A program made the translations under genes and the position numbers. A model generated the notes under the pieces. The model was not told the origin of the DNA. It searched no databases and saw only the letters and a list, made by a program, of their open reading frames with translations. Below are positions 23,799-32,250 of a DNA stretch of 32,250 nt, in pieces; position 1 is the stretch's first letter, and each line of letters opens with the position of its first letter. The stretch comes from Rhizobium sp. Q54. GTDB lineage: Bacteria; Pseudomonadota; Alphaproteobacteria; Micropepsales; Micropepsaceae. The stretch is from contig CAMAPL010000024.1 of NCBI GenBank assembly GCA_945860165.1, forward strand, positions 1 to 32,250. The letters are read 5' to 3'.

Positions 23799-25433
23799 AT
23801 GGCCACCGCAATTTCCGCCAACCGGCTTGAACTGCTGCAGATCGCCGACGCTGTCGCGCGCGACAAGTCCATCGACAAGCAGGTCGTGCTGACCGCGATG
23901 GAAGAAGCCATGCAGCGCGCCGCCAAGGCCCATTACGGCACTGAGAACGACATCAAGGTCGACATCGACCCCAAGACCGGCGAAACCCACGTCTCGCGCC
24001 ATCTGCATGTCATCGAGCAGGTCGAGAACGACAAAATCGAGATTTCGCTGGCCGATGCGCGCAAGCGCAATCCCGACGCCCAAATCGGCGACATCATCGC
24101 CGAAAGCCTGCCGCCGGTGGAATTCAACCGGATCAATGCCCAGAACGCCAAGCAGGTGATCGTGCAGAAGGTGCGCGATGCCGAACGCGAGCGCCAGTAT
24201 GACGAATACAAGGACCGCATCGGCGAAGTGGTGCATGGCGTGGTCAAGCGTTCGGAATTCGGCTCGGTGGTTGTCGACCTCGGCAAGGCCGAAGGCGTTG
24301 TCCGCCGCGACGAGATGATCCCGCGCGAATCCTTCCGCGCCGGCGACCGCATCCGCGCATATATCTACGATGTGCGCCGCGAAGCTCGTGGCCCGCAGAT
24401 ATTCCTGTCGCGCAGCCATCCCCAGTTCATGGTGCGCCTGTTCGCCCAGGAAGTGCCGGAAATCTATGACGGCGTGATCGAAATTCGCGCTGTGGCGCGC
24501 GATCCGGGCAGCCGCGCCAAGATCGCGGTGATAAGCAAGGACTCTTCCATTGATCCCGTCGGCGCCTGTGTCGGCATGCGCGGTGTGCGTGTGCAGGCGG
24601 TGGTTCAGGAACTGCAGGGCGAGCGCATCGACATCATTCCGTGGGACAGCGAAGCGGCGGCCTTCATCGTCAATGCGCTGGCGCCCGCCGAAGTCACCAA
24701 GGTTGTGCTGGATGAAGACACCCACCGCGTTGAAGTGGTGGTGCCGGACGAACAGCTGAGCCTGGGCATCGGCCGCCGCGGCCAGAATGTGCGCCTGGCC
24801 TCGCAGCTGACCGGCTGGCAGATCGATATCCTGACCGAAGCTGAGGAATCGGAACGCCGCCAGAAGGAATTTGCCACCCGCACGGCGCTGTTCATGGAAT
24901 CGCTGGACGTCGACGAAACCGTCGCCCAGTTGCTGGCCTCGGAAGGTTTCGCGTCGATTGAAGACGTCGCCTATGTCGATCTGGGTGAGCTGGCGCAGAT
25001 CGAGGCCTTTGACGAAGACACCGCACAGGAGCTGCAGAGCCGCGCGGTGGAATTCATCGAAGCCCGCAACAAGGACATGGACGACAAGCGCCTGGTGCTG
25101 GGCGTTACCGACGAAGTGCTGGAAGTCGAGGGCGTCACCTCCGCCATGGCGGTTGCCCTGGGCGAGCACGAGGTCAAGACGCTGGAAGACTTGGCCGGCT
25201 GCGCCACCGATGACCTGATCGGCTATTACGAGGTCAACAAGGAAAAGGAACGCGTCCGTATCCCGGGCGCGCTAGACGGCTTCAATCTCACGGCCGACGA
25301 TGCCAACGCCATCGTCATGAAGGCCCGCGTCAAGATCGGCTGGATCGAAGAAGAACCGGCCGTGGAAGGGGCCGCCGAAGAAGTCGAGGCTACAGGCGAG
25401 AACGCTGACGGCGAGGAGAAGACCAAAGCCTGA
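23799..25433 (+). CDS. nusA: Transcription termination/antitermination factor NusA
   Basis: The protein has 544 residues. The N-terminal RNA-polymerase-binding domain (1-140) leads to an S1 domain ([13 protein letters not shown]), then two KH domains ([13 protein letters not shown] and [13 protein letters not shown]), then two acidic C-terminal helix-hairpin-helix repeats (about 370-510) and an acidic tail. NusA modulates pausing, rho-independent termination and rRNA antitermination. The start at 23799 follows GAGGAG. It overlaps ylxR by one base (TGATG). Confidence 0.98.
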   Translation: MATAISANRLELLQIADAVARDKSIDKQVVLTAMEEAMQRAAKAHYGTENDIKVDIDPKTGETHVSRHLHVIEQVENDKIEISLADARKRNPDAQIGDIIAESLPPVEFNRINAQNAKQVIVQKVRDAERERQYDEYKDRIGEVVHGVVKRSEFGSVVVDLGKAEGVVRRDEMIPRESFRAGDRIRAYIYDVRREARGPQIFLSRSHPQFMVRLFAQEVPEIYDGVIEIRAVARDPGSRAKIAVISKDSSIDPVGACVGMRGVRVQAVVQELQGERIDIIPWDSEAAAFIVNALAPAEVTKVVLDEDTHRVEVVVPDEQLSLGIGRRGQNVRLASQLTGWQIDILTEAEESERRQKEFATRTALFMESLDVDETVAQLLASEGFASIEDVAYVDLGELAQIEAFDEDTAQELQSRAVEFIEARNKDMDDKRLVLGVTDEVLEVEGVTSAMAVALGEHEVKTLEDLAGCATDDLIGYYEVNKEKERVRIPGALDGFNLTADDANAIVMKARVKIGWIEEEPAVEGAAEEVEATGENADGEEKTKA

Positions 25434-26086
25434 TGATCGACGCGGCAGATAAAATGGATGAGACGGACGATGTGCGGGGCGCGCGTGAGCGCCGCGATAT
25501 CGTGTCGGGCACCGTCATGCCCGACAGCCGCCTGATGCGCTTTGTCGCCGATCCCGATGGCCAGGTGGTGCCGGACGCGGCGGGCAAGCTGCCCGGACGT
25601 GGCTTGTGGGTCGCCTCGACCCGGGCCGCGATCAAGACGGCGGTGGAGAAGAGGCTTTTTTCCCGCGCCGCCAAGGCTCCCGTCACTGCAACGCCCGATC
25701 TCGCTGACCGTACCGAGAAGGCGCTGGTGACGCGGATGCTGGGTGATCTGGGCATCGCGCGGCGCGGAGGCAGCCTGCTGCTGGGTTTCGACAATGTGCT
25801 CCGGGGCTTGCAAAGCGCCAAGCCGCCCAAGGTGCTGATCGAAGCCTTTGATGGTGCGGCCGACGGCAAGCGCAAATTGTACGCCGCCGCACATCGGCTG
25901 GAACTGAACTGCGTGGTGATTGAAAGCCTGAACAGCGCCGAATTGGGCTTGGCGCTGGGACGCGAGAATGTGATACATGCCGCCGTCCAGCCGGGCGGTC
26001 TTGCCGAACGTTTGACCTTTGATGCGGAACGCCTTTTGGGCTTCCGTGAACGACTCTTGGCCCGGAACGAAAGCCCGCGAGCGTGA
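25433..26086 (+). CDS. YlxR (DUF448) fused to an L7Ae-like RNA-binding domain
   Basis: This 217-residue protein has two parts. Residues 20-95 match YlxR/RnpM: R-L-M-R-F-V-A-D-P-D-G, then L-P-G-R-G-L-W-V. The usual R-x-C-I-x-(T/S) opening reads R-R-D-I-V-S-G, so its cysteine is lost. Residues 100-200 resemble an L7Ae/L30e fold, with G-I-A-R-R-G-G-S-L-L-L-G and a lysine-rich turn. YlxR-L7Ae fusions are common in alphaproteobacteria. YlxR is an RNA-binding partner of RNase P and ribosomal processes in some species. It lies between nusA and infB, the conserved position. Confidence 0.88.
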   Translation: MIDAADKMDETDDVRGARERRDIVSGTVMPDSRLMRFVADPDGQVVPDAAGKLPGRGLWVASTRAAIKTAVEKRLFSRAAKAPVTATPDLADRTEKALVTRMLGDLGIARRGGSLLLGFDNVLRGLQSAKPPKVLIEAFDGAADGKRKLYAAAHRLELNCVVIESLNSAELGLALGRENVIHAAVQPGGLAERLTFDAERLLGFRERLLARNESPRA

Positions 26087-26108
26087 GCGAGCTTAAAGAA
26101 AGAAAGTC

Positions 26109-28628
26109 ATGAGCGATACCGACGAAACAAAACGCCCGGCCAAAACGCTGTCGCTGAAGAAGACGGAAACTTCCACCGTCAAGCAAAGCTTCAGCCATGG
26201 CCGCACCAAGGCCGTGGTGGTGGAAAAGAAGCGTTCCGCCGCGCCGCCTGCAGTCGCCGCCAAGGCGCCCGCAAAGCCCGTCGAGGAAAAGCCCGCTGTC
26301 GCCAAGGCCGCGGTGGCCGAGAAAGCCCCCGCGCCGCCGCGCGGCGTTGTGCTGCGCCAGCTTTCGGACGAGGAAAAATCCCGCCGCGCCACCGCGCTGG
26401 CAGATGCCCGCGTCACCGACACCGAAGCGCGCCGCATGGCCGACGCTGACGCCCGCCGCCGCACCCAAGAAGAAGAACAGATGAAGGCCGAGCATGTCTC
26501 GGCCGAAAATCGCAAGGCCGACGAGGACGCGCGCAAGATCGCTGACGACTTGGCCAAGAAGCGCGCCGAAAAGGAAGCGGCTCGCCGCCTGGAAACCCCC
26601 AAGCCGGGCGAGGTCGCCGCCGGCGAAGCGCCGCGCCGCCGCCTGGAGAACGAAGAAGAAGTAGAAAGCGCCAGCAAGAAAATCGGCGGCAAGCTTGTGC
26701 CCGTCAAGGCGCCCGCCCCCAAGAAAGCCGAAGGCGAACGCCGGCGCGGCAAGCTGACCGTGACCCGCGCTTTGTCGGACGATGACGAACGCGTGCGTTC
26801 GATTGCGTCCTACAAGCGTCATCTGCAGCGGGTCAATAAAGTCCATCAGCAGAAGCCCGCTGGCCCCGCCGGTCCGCGCGACATTATCGTTCCGGAAACC
26901 ATCACGGTTTCCGATCTCGCCAACCGCATGGCGCGCCGCACCGTGGACGTCATCAAGGTCCTGATGAAGAACGGCATGATGGCGACGCCCAGCGACGTTA
27001 TCGATGCCGATACCGCCGAACTTGTGGCCGCCGAATACGGCCATGTCGTGAAGCGTGTTGCCGAAAGCGACGTGCTGGCAGGCCTGACGGGCGAACAGGA
27101 TGCGGTTGAGACGCTGGTGTCGCGCCCGCCGGTTGTCACCGTGATGGGCCATGTCGACCACGGCAAGACCTCGCTGCTGGATGCGCTGCGCAAGACCGAC
27201 GTGGTCGCGGGCGAAGCCGGCGGCATCACCCAGCATATTGGCGCCTATCAGGTGCACCTGAAGGGGGGCGCCAAGATCACCTTCCTGGATACGCCGGGCC
27301 ACGCTGCCTTTACGCAGATGCGCGCGCGCGGCGCCAAGGTCACCGACCTGATCATCCTGGTGGTGGCGGCCGATGACGGCGTGATGCCCCAGACGGTCGA
27401 AGCCATCGCCCATGCCAAGGCGGCGGGCGTGCCGATGATCGTGGCGGTCAACAAGATCGACAAGGGCGACGCCAATCCGACTCGCGTGAAGACCGAATTG
27501 CTGCAGTATGAAATCCAGGTCGAGGACATGGGCGGCGAAGTCCAGGTGGTGGAAGTCTCCGCCACCAAGGGCACCAATCTCGACAAGCTGGAAGAAGCCA
27601 TCTTGCTGCAGGCCGAAATTCTCGACCTCAAGTCCAATCCCGACCGCGCCGCCGAAGGCGCCGTTGTCGAAGCCAAGCTGGACAAGGGCCGCGGCCCGGT
27701 CGCGACCGTTCTGATTCAGCGCGGCACCCTGAAGGTGGGCGACATCGTTGTCGCCGGCTCCGAATGGGGCCGCGTGCGCCTTCTGGTCAATGAGCGCGGC
27801 GAGAGCGTTCCCTCCGCCGGGCCCTCCACGCCCATCGAAGTTCTGGGTCTTTCGGCGGCGCCGGAAGCCGGCGACGAAATGGTGGTGGTGGAAAACGAAG
27901 CCCGCGCCCGTGAAGTGGCCGAGTACCGTGGCCGCAAGCGCCGGGAATCGCGTCAGGCATCCAATTCGCGCCAGACCCTGGACCAGCTGCTCAAGACCCG
28001 CGAAGCTGGCGAAAAGCGTTTGCTGCCGCTGGTCATGAAGACCGACGTGCAGGGTTCCAGTGAAGCCATTCAGGGCGCGCTGGCCAAGCTCGGCACCGAT
28101 GAAGTCGGGGCGCAGATCCTGCAGTCGGGCGTGGGCGGCATCACCGAAAGCGACGTGATCCTGGCTCATGCCTCGGGTGCGGCGGTGTTGGGCTTCAATG
28201 TCCGCGCCAACAACCAGGCGCGCGACCGCGCCAAGCGCGACGGCGTCGAAATCCGCTACTACAACATCATCTACAACCTAGTGGATGACGTGAAAGCGGC
28301 GCTGTCGGGCATGCTGACGCCCGAGACCCGCGAGAAGTTCCTGGGCAATGCCGAAATCCTGGAAGTGTTCAACATCTCCAAGGTTGGCAAGGTGGCAGGC
28401 TGCAAGATCACCGAAGGCGTCATGCGTCGCGGTTCCAAGGTGCGCCTGATCCGCGACAATGTAGTGATCCACGAAGGCGAACTCTCCACCCTCAAGCGCT
28501 TTAAGGACGAAGTGAAAGAGGTGCAGAATGGCCAGGAATGCGGCATGGCCTTCACCAATTACCAGGACATGCAGAAGGGCGACGTCATCGAATGTTTCGA
28601 CGTCGAAATCATTCAGCGCGCTCTTTAG
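26109..28628 (+). CDS. infB: Translation initiation factor IF-2
   Basis: The protein has 839 residues. A long Lys/Ala/Glu-rich N-terminal part (1-250) is followed by the IF2N domain ([15 protein letters not shown]). The G domain has G-H-V-D-H-G-K-T-S (G1), D-T-P-G-H-A-A-F (G3) and N-K-I-D (G4), then the EF-Tu-like domains and the C-terminal fMet-tRNA-binding domain with [11 protein letters not shown]-2 places fMet-tRNA on the 30S subunit. The start has a purine-rich stretch AAAGAAAG before it. Long antisense frames inside are codon-bias artefacts. A repeat lies directly after it. Confidence 0.98.
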   Translation: MSDTDETKRPAKTLSLKKTETSTVKQSFSHGRTKAVVVEKKRSAAPPAVAAKAPAKPVEEKPAVAKAAVAEKAPAPPRGVVLRQLSDEEKSRRATALADARVTDTEARRMADADARRRTQEEEQMKAEHVSAENRKADEDARKIADDLAKKRAEKEAARRLETPKPGEVAAGEAPRRRLENEEEVESASKKIGGKLVPVKAPAPKKAEGERRRGKLTVTRALSDDDERVRSIASYKRHLQRVNKVHQQKPAGPAGPRDIIVPETITVSDLANRMARRTVDVIKVLMKNGMMATPSDVIDADTAELVAAEYGHVVKRVAESDVLAGLTGEQDAVETLVSRPPVVTVMGHVDHGKTSLLDALRKTDVVAGEAGGITQHIGAYQVHLKGGAKITFLDTPGHAAFTQMRARGAKVTDLIILVVAADDGVMPQTVEAIAHAKAAGVPMIVAVNKIDKGDANPTRVKTELLQYEIQVEDMGGEVQVVEVSATKGTNLDKLEEAILLQAEILDLKSNPDRAAEGAVVEAKLDKGRGPVATVLIQRGTLKVGDIVVAGSEWGRVRLLVNERGESVPSAGPSTPIEVLGLSAAPEAGDEMVVVENEARAREVAEYRGRKRRESRQASNSRQTLDQLLKTREAGEKRLLPLVMKTDVQGSSEAIQGALAKLGTDEVGAQILQSGVGGITESDVILAHASGAAVLGFNVRANNQARDRAKRDGVEIRYYNIIYNLVDDVKAALSGMLTPETREKFLGNAEILEVFNISKVGKVAGCKITEGVMRRGSKVRLIRDNVVIHEGELSTLKRFKDEVKEVQNGQECGMAFTNYQDMQKGDVIECFDVEIIQRAL

Positions 28629-28632
28629 AACC

Positions 28633-28719
28633 TGTCATCCCGGCCAGCGCGAAGCGCGCGAGCCGGGATCCAAAGAAGCCAGGTTCCAGTCCTGGATTCC
28701 CGCTTTTGCGGGAATGACA
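28633..28719. repeat. REP-like mirrored element between infB and rbfA
   Basis: The ends are TGTCAT and ATGACA. Inside, ATCCCGGC/GCCGGGAT (28637-28644 with 28662-28669) and ATTCCCGC-TTTT-GCGGGAAT (28696-28715) form two hairpins. The second shares the ATTCCCGC core with the repeat at 4743-4833. It lies within the operon, only 13 bases before rbfA. Confidence 0.78.
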
Positions 28720-28731
28720 AGTGAGTAAACA

Positions 28732-29193
28732 ATGTCTCGCCGTACATCGGACCGCTCTGATCGTCCCACAGGTCGCCATACCGGGCGCGCTGACGGCCCC
28801 ATGGGTCCGTCGCAGCGCCAGTTGCGCGTCGGCGAGGCGCTACGTCATGCGCTGGCGGAAGTCCTGAACCGCAACGAAATCCGTGATCCGGATTTGGACG
28901 GGGTCTCGGTGACGGTCACCCAGGTCAAGCCGTCGCCCGACATGCGCCATGCCACGGTGTTCTGCGAACCCCTGGGCGGGCAGAACGCCAAGGAGATCGT
29001 GACGGCGCTGAACCGGCACAAGGGATTCCTGCGCGGCGAGATGGGCCATCGCATCACCATGAAATTCACCCCCGAGCTACGCTTCGTCGAAGACGAGAGT
29101 TTCGCCGAAGCCCAGAAGATCGAGGACATCCTCCGGTCCGAGCGCGTTGTGCGCGATCTCGCTGCATCTCGCGACGAAGACAAAGAAAACTGA
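28732..29193 (+). CDS. rbfA: 30S ribosome-binding factor A
   Basis: The protein has 153 residues. After a charged, probably disordered first 25 residues (S-R-R-T-S-D-R-S-D-R-P-T-G-R) the KH-type core begins with R-V-G-E-A-L-R-H-A-L-A-E-V-L. V-S-V-T-V-T-Q-V-K-P-S-P-D-M-R-H-A-T-V-F and T-P-E-L-R-F-V-E-D are diagnostic. RbfA binds the 30S subunit during 16S 5'-end processing and cold adaptation. The ATG has only a weak SD, and the repeat is close, so translation may depend on the preceding gene. It overlaps truB by one base. Confidence 0.96.
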   Translation: MSRRTSDRSDRPTGRHTGRADGPMGPSQRQLRVGEALRHALAEVLNRNEIRDPDLDGVSVTVTQVKPSPDMRHATVFCEPLGGQNAKEIVTALNRHKGFLRGEMGHRITMKFTPELRFVEDESFAEAQKIEDILRSERVVRDLAASRDEDKEN

Positions 29194-30140
29194 TGGGCCG
29201 CCGTAAAAAGGGTAACGCCGTCCATGGCTGGGTCGTTCTCGACAAGCCGCTGGGCATGACCTCCACACAGGCGGTCGGCGTGGTGCGCCGCATCTTTGAC
29301 GCCCAGAAGGCCGGCCATGCCGGAACCCTCGACCCGATGGCGACCGGCATTCTGGCTATCGCGCTGGGGGAGGCGACCAAAACCGTCCCCTACGCCATGG
29401 CCGCCGAAAAGATCTACCGCTTCACAGCCAGCTGGGGTGAAAGCCGTGACAGCGACGATGCCGAGGGTAAAGTCACTGGCACCACCGACAAGCGCCCGTC
29501 ACAAAACGAGATCGAAGCGATGCTGCCCCGTTTCATGGGTGCGCTCAGTCAGGTCCCGCCGGCCTATTCGGCCATCAAGGTGGCTGGCGAACGGGCCTAT
29601 GACCTGGCCCGGGAGGGGGAAGCGGTTGTGCTGGAACCGCGCACCGTCCAGGTGTTCGGCGCCCTGCTTCTCAGTGCCGGACCAGGCAGCGCCGAGTTCG
29701 AAATTCGTTGTGGTAAAGGCACTTACGTCCGGTCCTGGGTGCGCGATATGGCCCTGGCCCTGGGGACTTTGGGCCATGTTTGCGCCCTGCGCCGGACCCG
29801 GCTGGGGGGGTGGGACGAAAAAGGCGCGGTTGGGCTGGATACCCTGACCCCTTTTATGCATAGTCCCGCCGCTTTTGGGTATTTGAGACCCCTTTCGACC
29901 GCGCTGGACGGCATCCCGGCGCTGGCCGTCAGTGGTCCTGATACGGTTCGCATCCGATCCGGCAGCCCCATCCTTATCCGCGCGAATCTCTTCGCCAAGA
30001 TGAAGGACGGTTTTGGTGACGGCGAACTCTCCGGTCTCACTGTCTTTCTCAAGGATGAGGAGGGTGCGCCCGTGGCATTGGCCGAAATCGCCGAAGGCGA
30101 GCTTCGCCCGTTTCGTGTCTTCAATTTTTCAACGTCCTGA
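29193..30140 (+). CDS. truB: tRNA pseudouridine(55) synthase
   Basis: The protein has 315 residues. [14 protein letters not shown] and the catalytic D47 in [11 protein letters not shown] are intact, as are the Y-x-x-x-x-W-G region and the C-terminal R-P-L-S-T-A-L motif. It makes pseudouridine 55 in the T-loop of most tRNAs. It follows rbfA in the conserved order and starts within its stop (TGATGG). Its end is 16 bases before rpsO. Confidence 0.97.
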   Translation: MGRRKKGNAVHGWVVLDKPLGMTSTQAVGVVRRIFDAQKAGHAGTLDPMATGILAIALGEATKTVPYAMAAEKIYRFTASWGESRDSDDAEGKVTGTTDKRPSQNEIEAMLPRFMGALSQVPPAYSAIKVAGERAYDLAREGEAVVLEPRTVQVFGALLLSAGPGSAEFEIRCGKGTYVRSWVRDMALALGTLGHVCALRRTRLGGWDEKGAVGLDTLTPFMHSPAAFGYLRPLSTALDGIPALAVSGPDTVRIRSGSPILIRANLFAKMKDGFGDGELSGLTVFLKDEEGAPVALAEIAEGELRPFRVFNFSTS

Positions 30141-30156
30141 TGTCCGGAAAGAAACA

Positions 30157-30423
30157 ATGATTACCCCTGAACGCAAAAAAGAAGTCGTGGCCGAAAACGC
30201 CACCGGCAAAAATGATACCGGCTCGCCGGAAGTGCAGATCGCGATCCTGTCGGAGCGCATCACCAATCTCACCGGCCACTTCAAAACCCACGCCAAGGAC
30301 AACCATTCCCGTCGCGGCATGATTAAGATGGTGTCGTTGCGCCGCAATCTGCTGGACTATGTGAAGTCCAAGGACGTCAAGCGCTACGAAGGCATCATCG
30401 CGAAGCTGGGCTTGCGTCGCTGA
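30157..30423 (+). CDS. rpsO: 30S ribosomal protein S15
   Basis: The 88-residue protein starts [10 protein letters not shown] and has the S15 core [16 protein letters not shown] and [11 protein letters not shown]15 binds 16S rRNA early and is the second-tier assembly protein; in many bacteria it represses its own synthesis. The ATG at 30157 has a GGAAAGA SD; the longer upstream frame overlaps truB and is not coding. A strong terminator follows before pnp. Confidence 0.98.
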   Translation: MITPERKKEVVAENATGKNDTGSPEVQIAILSERITNLTGHFKTHAKDNHSRRGMIKMVSLRRNLLDYVKSKDVKRYEGIIAKLGLRR

Positions 30424-30443
30424 GTTCGCGACAAACAGATTTG

Positions 30444-30485
30444 GCACGGTCTCGGGCAAAAGCCTGAGGCCGTGCTTTTGCTTTT
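30444..30485 (+). terminator. Rho-independent terminator between rpsO and pnp
   Basis: The arms GCACGGTCTCGGGC (30444-30457) and GCCTGAGGCCGTGC (30462-30475) pair over 14 positions with two mismatches around an AAAA loop, followed by TTTTGCTTTTG. Some read-through into pnp is usual. Confidence 0.85.
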
Positions 30486-30583
30486 GTGGGGGATGAGCCT
30501 CTGCAAAAGCGGGTCCCATAGGGGGATCGCTAAGAAGGCCCGCATGCAATATGGCGGCGGGCGATGACGAAAGACGAAAACCA

Positions 30584-32250
<1,667 letters not shown>

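Noticed and set aside
25683..28169. 828-codon open frame antisense to infB
   Set aside because: A GC-codon shadow, full of Gly/His/Phe stretches with no domain; infB on the other strand is certain.

Overview
The window looks like a chromosomal segment of a GC-rich alphaproteobacterium. The evidence is the redox two-component set RegB/SenC/RegA, the gene order rimP-nusA-ylxR-infB-rbfA-truB-rpsO-pnp, the rpmI-rplT-pheS-pheT operon, short mirrored repeats with an ATTCCCGC...GCGGGAAT core, and TTGAC-type promoters. I cannot fix the genus from sequence alone. Most of the window is conserved housekeeping DNA; I found no CRISPR array, prophage or intact transposon.

Layout. 1-1156: the 5' end of a DUF4153-like membrane protein gene (minus, apparently an ACG start), a 50-residue ORF overlapping it, and an AT-richer, frameshifted nuclease-like gene (plus). 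1153-4729: lepA (minus), then a coupled glycosyltransferase-like and methyltransferase pair (plus). 4743-4833: a mirrored repeat between convergent genes. 4837-8938: rpmI-rplT-pheS-pheT (minus), with a terminator/attenuator hairpin just before pheS. 9447-11264: a VanZ-like protein, mscL, a secreted DUF3828-like protein and msrB. 11293-14645: a worn region with tRNA-Arg(CCG), a DUF2817-like short protein, a VanX-type dipeptidase, an apparent fusion of a FliL-like periplasmic protein with a degenerate class III cyclase, an internally deleted sorbosone-dehydrogenase remnant, and tRNA-Ala(CGC).

14803-18663: yggT and folD, then senC diverging from regB-regA, the redox regulatory module. 18660-20719 (minus): a PAP2-family membrane protein, a YjbR-like protein, a 45-residue protein and hisB. 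20790-23079: metK with an operator-like palindrome and promoter, trmB and a small membrane protein. 23127-32250: a structured leader followed by rimP, nusA, ylxR/L7Ae, infB, a second mirrored repeat, rbfA, truB, rpsO, a terminator and the 5' part of pnp. These genes serve transcription elongation, translation initiation, 30S maturation, tRNA pseudouridylation and RNA decay.

The points most worth a second look are the two deletion-like events lying back to back at 13040-14540, the frameshifted nuclease-like gene at 468-1156, the likely ACG start at 204, the rimP leader RNA, and the hairpin in front of pheS. Several frame breaks could be assembly errors rather than biology.
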